The notes: a model not told the origin generated them from the sequence alone. Positions 1 through 12,404 are shown, numbered from the stretch's first letter. The stretch: DNA of 64,000 nucleotides from Palaemon carinicauda (GCF_036898095.1 NC_090768.1:53972434-54036433); one strand, 5' to 3'. Numbers and translations: made by a program.

Positions 1-3
1 AGA

Positions 4-61
4 ACTTACCTGGCAGTTATATATACATAGCTTCGAATGTATATATAACTGCCAGGTAAGT
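4..61. repeat. perfect 25-bp inverted repeat (hairpin)
   Basis: Bases 4-28 and 37-61 are exact reverse complements around an 8-base spacer. Both outer ends read ACTTACCTGGCAG on one strand and CTGCCAGGTAAGT on the other, so each strand carries a consensus-like splice donor. It looks like the core of a hairpin MITE. Confidence 0.85.
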
Positions 62-64
62 ATT

Positions 65-1220
65 CATAAAACTTTGTTTTATCATAAAAACTCCATATTT
101 CTCTGTTTACTTAAATAATCATGGAATGTAATGAATTTGCATATGTAAATGAAATTAACATTCGAAAATCAGTGCTGGCTATAAATTTATAGTTTGTAAG
201 GTAAAGCAAAGATGAACGAATAAACTTTTATATTTTACATTTAATACTTCATTAATGCAATCGTGGTATATATGTCATTGTTCATTTTATTATTATTGTA
301 GAGAGCATTTTGAACAGTATGATTTATGTACTGTTGCCTTTGATTATCAATTATTTAATGGCAATCCTTGAATATTTTTATCCGTAAAGGTCAATCAAAA
401 GAAATTATTTCTAATGTGAATCTTATACTGGAACAGACGTGATTTCTTGAAGTGAACATTTATTTTTTTTTTTTTTATTAAAAAATGTAGGATTTTATAT
501 ATTATTTTAAGAGTTGTGACATAGCAGAGAACAGAAATATAAGCTTTGGTGGTCAGTTTAGGAAGACTTTACTGAGAGTTGTATAGTGGCCACTACAAAG
601 AAGACCAGCTGCTAGGCGTAGTTTTCCTGTAGTTTCCATGTGTTTTTTTCCTTGTAGTTTTCTTGCCAAGGTGACCTAGCAAATAGGCGGAGGAAGATGA
701 ATAATTGGATAAAAAAATATTTAGATTAATAGTAAAAATTGCAATTGTAAAGGCAATATATGTAAAATAAAAAAAATATTCATGTAAATATACTATGATG
801 TATATGTTATAAATTTTAAAATCATAAATGTTTATTTCCTAATAAAAGATAAAAAAAAAATATCCGGATGCTAACAACGCAAATCTGTTAAGTTGTATAA
901 AAGAATGACCGATTTTAAGCGTTAGTGAATAATTATCTATGATGTTTATTCAGGAACTACTTTGCATTAACTCGAATATCCGGTGTATACATTATTATTC
1001 AGCCATGAACTTATAAAGTAACGATCAGAATTTATATTCATACTTATTTAAGCTTTCGAAAGTCGTTGTGACACTGTGAAGAATGTTTTACTTTTTTTTT
1101 TCTTAACTGGTTAGTTTTATTGTTTGATTTCCTTTGGATAAACCAAGGAAGAAGGAAATTATTATCCAAATGAGAAAATTGAGTTTCGTATATACAAAAA
1201 ACCAATCTTGGGTGATAAAT

Positions 1221-1221
<1 letters not shown>
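65..1221. other. no gene seen (AT-rich)
   Basis: AT-rich single-copy-looking sequence with short homopolymer runs. I see no exon, RNA gene or repeat I can name. Confidence 0.5.

Positions 1222-1285
<64 letters not shown>
1222..1285. repeat. poly-T tract
   Basis: Uninterrupted run of 64 T. It may be a retroposon tail on the minus strand. Confidence 0.95.
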
Positions 1286-1287
<2 letters not shown>

Positions 1288-1639
1288 CTATAATGTTCGA
1301 TTTCCTTTGTATAAACCAAGGACAGTGGAATCATTCTTCTCAAATGAGAAAATTGAGTTTCTTACATAACGAAGAACACCAAAACTTGAGTGATATAAAA
1401 AGCCGAATTAATCGATGCTACTGAATTATTATATGCATGCGTGTGTGCGTTGATATCGGATTCATGAGGTTTTTGCTATTGTAGTGATGAATATTCTTGA
1501 ACCCGGAAATTCATCTTTCTTTTTATTCTTGCATTGTTTTATGTCGACGCCATGTGAGCGAGATTTCTTTCACGTCTTCCATATCAAGGGTGGGAATATT
1601 TGGTCTAGTTTTTATTTCTCTGATATTGCTACCTTCCTT

Positions 1640-1930
1640 AGTCTCCAAGTTAGAGGTGAACGGTGTTCATGTACACTCGGGCATACTATTCTATCCTATT
1701 TCTCTTCCTCTTGTTTTTGTTAAAAGTTTTTATAGTTTATATAGGAAATATTTATTTTGAGGTTACTGCGTTTAAAATATTTTTATTTTCCTCGTTTCCC
1801 TTTCCTCACTGGGCTATTTTCTCAGTTGGAGCCCCTTGGCTTATAGCATCCTGCTTTTCCAACTAGGGTTGTATCAGCAAGTAATAATAATGATGATAAT
1901 AATAAAAACAACAACAATAATAATAATAAT
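1640..1930 (+). mobile_element. AAT-tailed dispersed element, 3' part
   Basis: Ends with CCAACTAGGGTTGTA and (AAT)n. Matches the 3' half of the longest copy at 14,487-15,110, including the TATAGCATC and CACTGGGCTATTTT blocks. Confidence 0.75.
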
Positions 1931-1948
1931 GTCATTCTTTAAAATGTA

Positions 1949-1950
<2 letters not shown>

Positions 1951-2000
<50 letters not shown>

Positions 2001-2200
2001 GTTATTAGTATTATTACCTAAGCTACAATCCTATTTGGAAAAGCTTAATGCTTTTAGCCAAAGGGCTCCAACAGGAAAAAAAATTACTGCAAGGTAAGGA
2101 AATAAGGAAATAATATATATAAGAAGTAATAGTAAAAATTACTAAAGCATCTTAAGAACAATAATAGACTTGAAATAGATCTGTCACATATAAACAATGA
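1951..2200 (-). mobile_element. AAT-tailed dispersed element
   Basis: (ATT)n tract followed by TAAGCTACAATCCTA and the reverse complement of the shared 3' block. It is inverted relative to the copy just upstream, so the two form a head-to-head pair. Confidence 0.75.
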
Positions 2201-2301
2201 AGAGAGAATCATATCAACCTGTTCAACATAAAAAAAAAACACTAACAGCAAGTTTGAACTTCTGAACTTCCACCGGATTCAACTACCTGATTAGGAAAAC
2301 C

Positions 2302-2304
<3 letters not shown>

Positions 2305-2369
<65 letters not shown>

Positions 2370-2398
2370 CTCTCTCTCTCACTCATCTCTCTCTCTCT
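2305..2398. repeat. (TC)n microsatellite
   Basis: Nearly pure TC dinucleotide tract with a few single-base interruptions. Confidence 0.95.
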
Positions 2399-2760
2399 GA
2401 GGACTGGGAGTGGTCTCATCCTTCCAGCGTCTTAAAATGGAACTCCAGTTCCTTATCAGTCGCATCCGGGTTGGAAACCAAGCCGTGTTGATAAGGTGAC
2501 GAACTCCAGCGGACGGTATTTTGTGTCTAGGGCGTGTCTTTAGACGCGGAGTATTCTTGGTGGTTTTGTTAGGCCAAAATGGGGGTGTACGGTACAAAGA
2601 AGTTGGGAGGTCTATGTACGGTATGATATAAGGCTTTTACGGAAACAAAGTATTATATACTGTAAAATTAAGTGGTCGTGGTATCTCCTGTGACTTATTA
2701 AATTTTGTATATGAATTTATGATATTCAATGTCACATAATATAATAAAGAGCAAGTATCT

Positions 2761-2762
<2 letters not shown>

Positions 2763-2829
<67 letters not shown>

Positions 2830-2986
2830 TGAATAAATATCACTGGGAAATTTTATGCTCAGATGCAAGGGAACCACTGAGAAAATGAAAATAGGAAATA
2901 TAAAATTAAGTCCTGACTAGTTTCGTGGACTTAATCTTATATATCCTATTTTCATTTACCCTGTGGGGCTTTAATATATATATATA

Positions 2987-3052
<66 letters not shown>

Positions 3053-3056
3053 ATAT
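2763..3056. repeat. two (AT)n microsatellites
   Basis: AT tracts at 2763-2826 and 2971-3056, separated by about 145 bases of ordinary sequence. Confidence 0.95.
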
Positions 3057-3454
3057 GAATTTTTCCGTTCACGCTCAGCATATTATCGAAATATTAGATC
3101 GTTTAAGAAGCTTTAGAGCATTTGAATATGCCATTGTTAACGATATAACCACCCCCCGTCCCGGAGGAGTTTCATAGACTACGGACATCATATCATAATC
3201 ATGAAAATTAGAAAGTCTGGACTTTGTGGGTCAGATGATATAAATTTAGAAAATTATTGGTGCTAATGAAATTTGAAAAAAAGAAAAGCTATCAAACTGT
3301 CATGGAGGTTCCCAAGTAATTTTGAGGTGGTTTACGCATGATAGCACATTTCTTTGAAATATTATGATTTTTTTTTTTTTTTTTTTTTTGTTGTTGAAAT
3401 ATGATGGGTTTTTGGTAGACTGATGATAGGGTTGGGTTTTCAGAGTAAGAAAGT

Positions 3455-4225
3455 TCCATATTTTGAGATGGCGAAAATTCCATATTTTGCGCTGTTGGAA
3501 ATATCTTATTTTTTGTGGGTGAACATTCCATATTTTGAGTTGGTGTAAATTCCATATTTTGAGTTGGTGTAAATTCCATATTTTGCTCTGTTGGAAATAT
3601 CTTATTTTTTGTGGGTGAACATTCCTTATTTTGCGTTGGCGAAAATTCCATATTTTGCGCTGGGGAAAATGTCTATTTTTTTGTGGGTGAATATTCCATA
3701 TTTTACGTTGGCGAAAATTCCATATTTTGCTTTGGCGAAAATGTCTTATTTTTTTTGTGGGTGAACATTCTATATTTTGCGTTGGCGAAAATTCCATATT
3801 TTGCTCTGTTGGAAATATCTTATTTTTTTTGTGGGTGAACATTCCATATTTTGCGTTGGCGAAAATTCCATATTTTTCTCTGTTGGAAATGTCTTATTTT
3901 TTGTGGGTGAACATTCCATATTTTGAGTTGGCGAAAATTACCTGTTTTGCGAAGGTGAAGTGCCATATTTGGCGTTGGCGAAAATGCCATAATTTTCGTT
4001 GGTGAACGTGCCATATTTTGCGAAGATAAAAATTTCCTATTTTGCGGTTGGTGAAAATGCCTCCCATTTTGCTTTGCAGAAAATGTTCTATTTTACCAAG
4101 GTGAAAGTGCCCTATTTTTGCATTGGTGAAAATGCCCTATTTTTGCATTGGTGAAAATGCCCTATTTTTGCATTGGTGAAAATGCCCTATGATATTTTAA
4201 CCAAGGTGAAAGTGCCTTGTTTTGC
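3455..4225. repeat. minisatellite, CCATATTTTG units
   Basis: Degenerate tandem array of 24-27 base units built on TTGGCGAAAATTCCATATTT, partly organised as higher-order units that include TCTTATTTTTTGTGGGTGAA. It is open in frame on the minus strand for 180 codons, giving low-complexity KIWNFRQ-type repeats. I do not regard it as a gene. Confidence 0.88.
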
Positions 4226-5075
4226 ATAGGCGGAAATGCCCTATTTTACGTTGCTTAAAATTTCCTATTTTACGTTGCTTAAAATTTCCATTTCTTATTT
4301 TACGTTGCTGAAAATTTCCATTTTCTTATTTTACGTTGCTGAAAATTTCCATTTCTTATTTTACGTTGCTGAAAATTTCCTATTTTACGTTGCTTAAAAT
4401 TTCCATTTCTTATTTTACGTTGCTGAAAATTTCCTATTTTACGTTGCTTAAAATTTCCATTTCCTATTTTACGTTGCTTAAAATTTCCATTTCTTATTTT
4501 ACGTTGCTGAAAATTTCCTATTTTACGTTGCTTAAAATTTCCATTTCTTATTTTACGTTGCCTGAAAATTTCCTATTTTACGTTGCTTAAAATTTCCATT
4601 TCTTATTTTACGTTGCTGAAAATTTCCATTTCTTATTTCACGTTGCTGAAAATTTCCTATTTTACGTTGCTTAAAATTTCCATTTCTTATTTTACGTTGC
4701 TGAAAATTTCCATTTCTTATTTTACGTTGCTGAAAATTTCCTATTTTACGTTGCTTAAAATTTCCATTTCTTATTTTCCATTTCTTATTTTACGTTGCTG
4801 AAAATTTCCTATTTTACGTTGCTTAAAATTTCCTATTTTACGTTGCTTAAAATTTCCTGTTTTACGTTGCTTAAAATTTCCTGTTTTACGATGCTTAAAA
4901 TTTCCTATTTTACGTTGCTTAAAATTTCCTGTTTTACGTTGCTTAAAATTTCCTGTTTTACGATGCTTAAAATTTCCTATTTTACGTTGCTTAAAATTTC
5001 CTGTTTTATGTTGCTTAAAATTTCCTATTTTACGTTGCTTCAAATTTCCTATTTTACTAAGGAGAAAGTCGCCTA
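4226..5075. repeat. minisatellite, 24-base TTACGTTGC units
   Basis: Tandem array of mostly 24-base units (TTTCCTATTTTACGTTGCTT core), alternating in the left half with a longer variant containing CCATTTCTTA. Because 24 is a multiple of three it is open on both strands, giving LKISYFTL-type or KQRKIGNF-type repeats. It probably arose from the same ancestor as the array to its left. Confidence 0.9.
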
Positions 5076-5514
5076 TTTTTTGCATAGGTGAAAATGCCCT
5101 ATTTTACGTTGGTTTATGTTCATGCTATTTTTTTTTGTATACAGTTTCAAGGTTCAATTTCAAATGGAATACACCAAGAAATAGCGTGACACCACGGTAC
5201 GGAAATCCATTTTGTATCCTCCAAAGTCACGATCATAAGGTCATGCCTTTGACCTGACCTAGTGCGTTATTGTTGTATATTTCGAATATACAGGGTCATG
5301 GAAGAGAGGTCACGGTTGTTTGCTCTTGGAACACGATTGTAATCAGGTCAGAATGAGGGTGCTTAGCTTTTTGGTGATGGGGTGGGCCAGATTGATGGCA
5401 TCAGAATGTATATTGGTTGACCGTGCTGGGAATAATTACTTTACTTTAAGTAGAACTTCAGTAGAACTTCAAAAGTTCAAAGTTGGAGCAAATGCTTTTT
5501 TGTTGACCAGGCGG

Positions 5515-5760
5515 ACATGAGTCTTTTTATAGTTTATTTTATGACATAGTTATTTTGATGTTAATAGTTTATATATGACATGTCTGTTTGACGTTGTTAC
5601 TTATTTTAGAATGATTTTATTGTTAATGTGTTCTCTTCATTTATTTATTTCCCTTATTTCCTTTCCTCACTGGGCTATTTTTCCCTGTTGGAGCCTCTGG
5701 GCTTATAGCATCTTGCTTTTCCAACTAGGGTTGTAGCTTGGATAGTAATAATAATATTAA
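5515..5760 (+). mobile_element. AAT-tailed dispersed element, 3' part
   Basis: Shared 3' block with CTCACTGGGCTATTTTTCCC and CCAACTAGGGTTGTAGCT, ending in AATAATAAT. Confidence 0.75.
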
Positions 5761-5864
5761 GGGATGCTTATCTGGTTCTCTACAGCTGGGGAATCCTACT
5801 CTCTACAGGATCTCCACGGTTGTTTCATGGTATTCATTCAGTAGCATTTAACATTTCACAATGC

Positions 5865-6040
5865 GTATTGTTCGCTCACTGTTTGATCATCACTGTCAAA
5901 ATACTCGCTGAATAAGAATGTCTCCAGTTTCCTCTTGAAAGCCTTAATATCCTTAATCATTCGGATGTCTCGTGGGAGCTTATTGTGTAGTCTCGGTGTC
6001 GCATATTTAAAAGCTCTAGAGTCTAGAGCCTACACTCAAA
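5865..6040 (-). mobile_element. LINE remnant, C-terminal coding end
   Basis: The minus strand translates to LHNKLPRDIRMIKDIKAF followed by KRKLETFLFSEYF. This is the conserved W/HN-x-LP ... FK-x-L-x segment seen at the C-terminus of many non-LTR reverse transcriptase ORFs. No other domain remains nearby. Confidence 0.65.
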
Positions 6041-6270
6041 AATTTGCCTTAAGAAATTGTGAAAATCCTGAAATAAATGTTGCCGGGCATTTACCGTTTT
6101 AAAAACGGATATATTAGATATAAAGGAGTGATATTACGGTCGCAACCATTAAAATATAATAACAAAGTAAGGTAAAAATTACGGTCACCTGTATTTTATT
6201 GAAATACCGCTGAGAACTATATTTTTACGGAGAATTTCCGATTAAAATTAGGGTTTTTTTTAACTGTGTA
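6030..6270. mobile_element. probable MITE
   Basis: About 240 bases with weakly inverted ends (ACACTCAAAAA and TTTTTTAACTGTGT). Several internal inverted patches are present, such as GTTTTAAAAACGG and CGGAGAATTTCCG. No coding potential. Confidence 0.45.
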
Positions 6271-7080
6271 CAGTAGACATGTAGCTAGGTTCTGATAGGC
6301 TGAAACCATCTATAAACTATTCTCGTGTCAAGACGATTTGTTGGTTGCAGTTAATAGTTTGCTTAGCTTCATCCGCTCAGACTTGGCTATTATCCAAAGT
6401 AGATTCTCTTTAGATGTATTAATCAAGTGCTCCATTCATCCATAATTTCTCAGTGTTTTCGCTTCATCCTGATTTTCATTTTCAACGTTCAGTAAAGCCT
6501 TTTTCCCCCTCCAATTGTCCTTGGCTTATACGAAATGTAATTTTGATTTTGTCCTTATGTTTTCACTGAATTTTGAAGTCGGAGGGCTCGTGATTTTTTT
6601 TTTATTCAAGTAGGATAAGTTAAAGTCATATTCATTTAATCATTTTTCTGTATTAATTAAAGGTAAATGTATATTTCCATTGCGTACATTTTCGCAGTAT
6701 TGCAGTGGCCTGTTCTAATAAGACATCACAATTCTTGCAATGGTATTAAAAAGTTACCATTATTTTTTCTTTCGGTATTAATTTAACAATTTATTTAACA
6801 CGAAAAAAACAGAATTTAGCAACAACCGAGCGAAAGTAAAGTAAGAGGTATGCGTTACATAAACTTTCAAATAATCTATCTTATATCAGAAAAGAAATAC
6901 GAAACATTAAAAAAAAAACAAGTGAATGGTGGTGACAAAAAAAAAAAAAAAAGATAAACCTATATATTCAAAGATATCTGGTGTCGTTGGAGATGAAAGT
7001 CTTAGTTTCCTCCTTTCACGTTCATCATATTTCCTACCGTCATTGTCTCTTTTTTTATCACCAGTAGAAGAAGAAAAGCC

Positions 7081-7084
<4 letters not shown>
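6271..7084. other. no gene seen
   Basis: AT-rich sequence with A and T runs. No exon or named repeat recognised. Confidence 0.5.
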
Positions 7085-7153
<69 letters not shown>

Positions 7154-7264
7154 AACTTAAAGTAATCTTTAGGAAAGTTGAGACCAGTTTCTTACTATTT
7201 AAATAGGTTTTATTGGCATTAAGGGTTTCTTTAGGGAAAAAAATATAAGATAGTGGTTATAGTT

Positions 7265-7347
<83 letters not shown>

Positions 7348-7438
7348 TTAAGTAATTATTAGGTTATCTAAGGCCAATTTTGTCCTGTGTTTAATCAGGT
7401 TTTTTTTGGCATGGAGGGTTTCTTCAGACAAAAAAAAG

Positions 7439-7530
<92 letters not shown>

Positions 7531-7534
7531 AGAG
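7085..7534. repeat. compound (GA)n array with related spacers
   Basis: Three GA tracts (7085-7153, 7269-7343 and 7443-7534). The spacers between them are related to each other: AACTTAAAGTAATCTTTAGG against ATTTTAAGTAATTATTAGG, and both contain a GGGTTTCTT block. The tract and its flank were therefore duplicated together. Confidence 0.85.
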
Positions 7535-7867
7535 CGCTATGGTCGCAGGCCTGGAACAATAGAGAACAGAGCTTGGAGGCAGGCATTGTAGAATTCTTCT
7601 CCCAAAAGGGGGGGAGGGTGTATGAGGTTCGGGAATAGGTGAATGGAAGCAGTTCTTATCACGAACGATTTTTAAGGCGTTTGTCCTTATAGGGGAGCGT
7701 TTGGGTCCCCTCTTGTTTTATATCTTTGTTGCCCAGTCTTAAACTAGAGTTGGTTCGGCGATGTTTGGGTTCAGTGGCTAGCTTGTGTATGTGATGGCCA
7801 AGAAAAGGAGTTTTGGATGCAATGAAAATGTGCCCTGATCAGCAATAATGTTGTGCTTCAGATTAAT

Positions 7868-8100
7868 TCTCAAGCTTGGAATTACAATAATTTTGTTTCA
7901 CAGGTTAATGAATTTATTTGAATCTTCTGCACCAAGTTAAGACAATAAATGCCAAAACCATTGTTTTTATGGAAAGGGTCAAAACTAGCTTGAAACTACA
8001 GTAGTTTTGTTTCACAGGTCAATAGATTTATCTGTAGCTTCTGGACCAAGTTAGACAATAAATGAAAAAAAAAAAAAGTTTTTATGTAAATTTAGAGTCA
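7868..8100. repeat. two-copy tandem repeat, about 115 bp
   Basis: Two diverged copies contain TTTTGTTTCACAGGT and GACAATAAATG. Confidence 0.75.
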
Positions 8101-8469
8101 AAACTTACTGGCCTGAAATAAATTAAGTTTACATGAATATGTAATAATCATTATTCGATCATGCGGAAGAATTACCTTTGCATTAATATGTAATACTATT
8201 GTATTAAATTATGAGGAAGAGTATTCACGTTAACATATGCTGCCTTCGGAGCACAGCAGCTGATAACCAAGACGAATATGTGCGGTCTTTAAGATAAGTG
8301 GTTGCGTTCTCTCAGCGCATGTGGTTGGTTCCCCTGTCTTTCTGAAATAGTTTCCTTGCTCGTCTTCGTTTCATTTGTCAAATTTGCATCGTCTAACGCA
8401 GTCATTTATTCCTGTTGCTTCTCTACAAAGGTCTAGAAATGTATTTCCATTTTTGTGCGATTTTCTGCA

Positions 8470-8656
8470 TAAATACCTTCTACATATCAATATCTTTCAT
8501 GTGCACAAGTGGCCTTATTCTTGCTGTTGCATAAATACATCCTATATATCAATGTATTTAAAGTGTATAAGTAGCCTTATTCTTGCAATTGCTTAATTAC
8601 ATCCTATATATCAATGTACTGTATTTGATGTGTACAAGAGACCTTGTTCTTGCAAA
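8470..8656. repeat. three-copy tandem repeat, about 65 bp
   Basis: Units share CCTATATATCAATGTA and CCTTATTCTTGC. Confidence 0.75.
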
Positions 8657-8910
8657 GTACAGATTGTTATTCATTGACATCCACTAACTTGAGTAGTTAC
8701 GGGTCCAATCGCCAAATCTTTTCCTTTGGATCACTAATAGTTTACTTAGAGATCTTTTTTTTTATGAGTTTTATGTTTAATTCAGATCTGTTTCGGTTCT
8801 CAGATTTATATTATGTTTTGGAGAGATGTCTAACGTTGGTATTAATTCATGAAAAGGCAATAACGATATTTTACAGTTGAATTAATAACATAATCTAGGT
8901 TCTGAGTTGT

Positions 8911-8912
<2 letters not shown>

Positions 8913-8957
<45 letters not shown>

Positions 8958-9200
8958 TACCAAGCTACAACCCTAGTGGGAAAAAGCAAGATGCGATAAG
9001 CCCAAGGGCTCCAGTTAAATTAATAGCTCAGTGAGAAAAGGAAACAAGGAAGTAAGAGAAGTAATTAACAATTGAAATAAAATATTTTAAGAACAGTAAG
9101 GTCAATGAAATAAATATTGCATATATAAACTATAAAAACTTTAACAAAATAAGAGGAAAAGAAATAACATAGAATAGTTTTTACGAGTGTACACACAAGA
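8913..9200 (-). mobile_element. AAT-tailed dispersed element
   Basis: (ATT)n tract, then CCAAGCTACAACCCTAGT and the reverse complement of the shared 3' region. Confidence 0.8.
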
Positions 9201-9620
9201 AAGGGATGATTTTTTATCTATGAGATAACGTTATTTCTGAATCTGTTTTCAAGCATTAGAATGTTATTTTGAAATATGACATTTCAGAACAGTAAACTCT
9301 TACTGATGAAGATATATACGCTTTTCCACATCTGACATTTATTACAAGCTCATGACGTGGTGTATTCACTCTCAAGAATATATGATCCTATGAAGACAAA
9401 GCCTTCGCTTGTTGAGATTAGTTCCTATTTCGTCGTGTGTTGTTATTTTGTATATTTGTATATTCATTCCTTGGAAATCATACTTTCGCGCGCGAAACGA
9501 AGTCGAGTGTCCCACTTGAAGGATTGCGCAACAGGACAATGGGTCTTTGTGGTTGTCCTTGGACGGTTTGCGTCGTCTTCTCTTCTACAGTCCCATAATG
9601 AATTCTGCTCTTCAGCTTAC

Positions 9621-9624
<4 letters not shown>

Positions 9625-9689
<65 letters not shown>

Positions 9690-9737
9690 ACGCGCCCTCA
9701 ACGAATATAAGTCAAATTTACTTACGATATCATTGTA

Positions 9738-9826
<89 letters not shown>

Positions 9827-9877
9827 ACGCACCCTCAACGAATAAAATCCAGTCAAATTTACTTACGATATCGTTGT

Positions 9878-9949
<72 letters not shown>
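9625..9949. repeat. compound (GA)n array with near-identical spacers
   Basis: Three GA tracts (9625-9688, 9744-9825 and 9881-9949) are separated by two nearly identical 55-base spacers. Both spacers contain CCCTCAACGAATA and CAAATTTACTTACGATATC. Confidence 0.9.
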
Positions 9950-9951
<2 letters not shown>

Positions 9952-10194
9952 ATCAATACCCTTTATTTAATGGTATAGATAGATACATAGATAGATAATT
10001 TATTGACCACAGCTACAAAGTTCTACCATTTATAGATAACGTATAACAAAATGCCCATAAAGTTATTTGTTTACAATTATTCTATATTAAACAGCTATAA
10101 TCAACACAATAACAATATATAAAAGAACGCAGACAAAATATACAAATGAGAAAACTACAGATGAAATTTTTACGGTGCCGCAAATACTTCCATC

Positions 10195-10387
10195 TATACT
10201 CAATTTTTTTTAACGAGGCGCATTTGCACCGACCCGCAGGGTTGCCCTTTTAGCTAGGAAAAGTTTCCTACTAGCTGATTGGTTAGACTTATCTTGTCCA
10301 ACCAATCAGCTAGTAGGAAACTTTTCCAAGCTAAAAGGGCGCCCCTGTAGGTCAGTACAAATGCGCCTCATTAAAAAAATGAGTATA
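10195..10387. mobile_element. foldback MITE, about 193 bp
   Basis: Long imperfect inverted repeat. Outer ends are TATACTCA with poly-T and AACGAGGCGCATTTG; inner arms contain CTACTAGCTGATTGG. The central loop is only about 10 bases. No coding capacity. Confidence 0.85.
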
Positions 10388-10439
10388 ATTTTCTTCCTCG
10401 TCTACCTATCTCTATTCATCCTAGCTACGACTCACAACG

Positions 10440-10585
10440 GTCAACCAACAATCAGGTACATAATTTTATTAGGAGAGGCATCTAGGTTTTTAGGAACTGC
10501 CACCATTCATCCCTCATCTACTCCGAGAATCGAACACGGGCCACTCAGATTCTCAGATTTCTAGCTAAGTCCATTAGCAATAGGT

Positions 10586-10588
<3 letters not shown>
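10440..10588 (-). mobile_element. tRNA-derived SINE head
   Basis: The minus strand shows a box B-like CGTGTTCGATTCTCGG, with TTGCTAATGGACTTAGC about 45 bases upstream as a degraded box A. No acceptor stem is visible, so this is not called as a tRNA gene. Confidence 0.5.

Positions 10589-10661
<73 letters not shown>
10588..10661. repeat. (GA)n microsatellite
   Basis: Pure GA tract next to the SINE-like segment. Confidence 0.95.
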
Positions 10662-10663
<2 letters not shown>

Positions 10664-10985
10664 TTCAAATGTGGTAAAAAGGCTTCCAGTTACATTATCT
10701 TGACCTACATCCTCTTTGGACGATGACTTGTACGTAGCTGTGAAGTCAATTTCCTGTGGACTTTCAGGTATTATGGCTGAAGTCATCGTTAGCATTCACT
10801 ATGCCAAGTCACTGGCACAGTTTAATCTGTCAACATTTGCATTTGTTATTTGCCCCGTGTTAGGTAAAAGCCTTTATGTAATACGTGCAATAAAAATATG
10901 ATTTTAATCTCATACGATGATGTGAATGTGTTTACAGGATTTCAACTAAATGTCATGAATTTTTTTTTTTAAATCTTACATTTAG

Positions 10986-11075
<90 letters not shown>

Positions 11076-11212
11076 GCATGGAACAGACTTCCAGCGGATG
11101 TAGTGAGCATTAACACGGTACTCAAGAATAAGTTAGACAAGATCATAAAACGTCTCTAAATGTTTAAACCAATTCGCTCTACTTAAGAGCAAATGGAGTC
11201 TTTGAGACATCC

Positions 11213-11272
<60 letters not shown>

Positions 11273-11370
11273 GTGCATGGAACAGACTTCCAGCGGATGT
11301 AGTGAGCATTGACACGGTGCTCAAGAAAAAGTTAGACAAGATCATAAAATCTCTAAACGTTTAAACCAAT

Positions 11371-11431
<61 letters not shown>
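10986..11431 (+). repeat. compound (CT)n array with LINE-tail spacers
   Basis: CT tracts at 10986-11070, 11217-11270 and 11376-11431. The two spacers are copies of one sequence. Each reads W-N-R-L-P-A-D-V-V-S, then a lysine-rich helix and a stop (codons 11079-11159 and 11278-11364). This is the C-terminal motif of a non-LTR reverse transcriptase ORF. Confidence 0.8.
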
Positions 11432-11432
<1 letters not shown>

Positions 11433-11784
11433 TACACACATGCGCCTTCATCTACTTAGTATGCGCCACGTAACATAAACAAAGCTATTCGTATTTTGTT
11501 ACGATTATCCGATTTCTTATTATTCGTAGTTTGTTACTATTATCCGGTTTCTTATTTGCTCTTGGATATATGCAAATGAAGTGTTATGCCATGCAAATTT
11601 TAAACAATAATATCAAGGATCCTCTATTTAGTCAGTCGAAGCACGATGATGTCTTTTGTCGCTCGTTTTCCTAATTTGTTTTGGGAGGACGACTTAGGAT
11701 ATTTCATGTTCGCTAATTGTTATTTCTCATATAGTTTATTTCTTTAATTGCTTGCAGTTTGCTTTATGAAGCTTTATTCTCTTT

Positions 11785-12215
11785 AAGTATTTCTGTAGTT
11801 TTAGGAAATTTTTTTTGGGTTAAGTAGTTTTAGGAAAATTATTTTGGGTTAAGTAGTTTTAAGAAAATTTTTTGGGTTAAGTAGTTTTAGGAACCTTTTT
11901 TTACTTAAGATAGTTTTAGGAACACAATCTTCTTTAAGTAATTTTAGGAACACCTTTTTTGGGGGGTTAAATAGATTTAGGAACCTTTATTTTGCTTAAA
12001 CTAATTTTGAAATTCAATCTTCTTTAAGTAGTTTTTAGAAACTTTTTCTAATTTCATTTTAGGAACGCTTCTTTTCCTTAGGTATTTTTAGGAAACATCT
12101 TTTCTTTAGGTAGTTTCAGGAAACACTTGTTTCCTTCAAGTAGTTTTACGAACATTTATTTTCCCATCTCGATTTAGGAACTCTTCTTATATTAATTCGA
12201 TATAGGAAACTTTCG
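11785..12215. repeat. degenerate minisatellite, about 40-45 bp units
   Basis: About ten units contain TTTAGGAA and T-rich stretches ending TTAAGTAGTT. Confidence 0.8.
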
Positions 12216-12404
12216 CATCTCTCTTCCTTCCAGCAACTGGAACCTTTCCCCTGGAAAAAATACTTTCCAGTTAATCGATCCCGAATATACGATTCGGATC
12301 CTAACCTTTTCTTCTTCTCTTTCGGCAGGTGGGGATTTTAAGGCTAATTGGGTTAGCATTGGCGGATATCCGGGTGCTGAATGAGTCCAGGTGTTAATGG
12401 GTAT

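Noticed and set aside
3300..3842. 180-codon minus-strand ORF
   Set aside because: It lies wholly in a tandem minisatellite. The protein is a low-complexity repeat and other frames are open too.
9357..9956. Overlapping ORFs rich in Arg-Glu or Ser-Leu
   Set aside because: Translations of (GA)n tracts on both strands.
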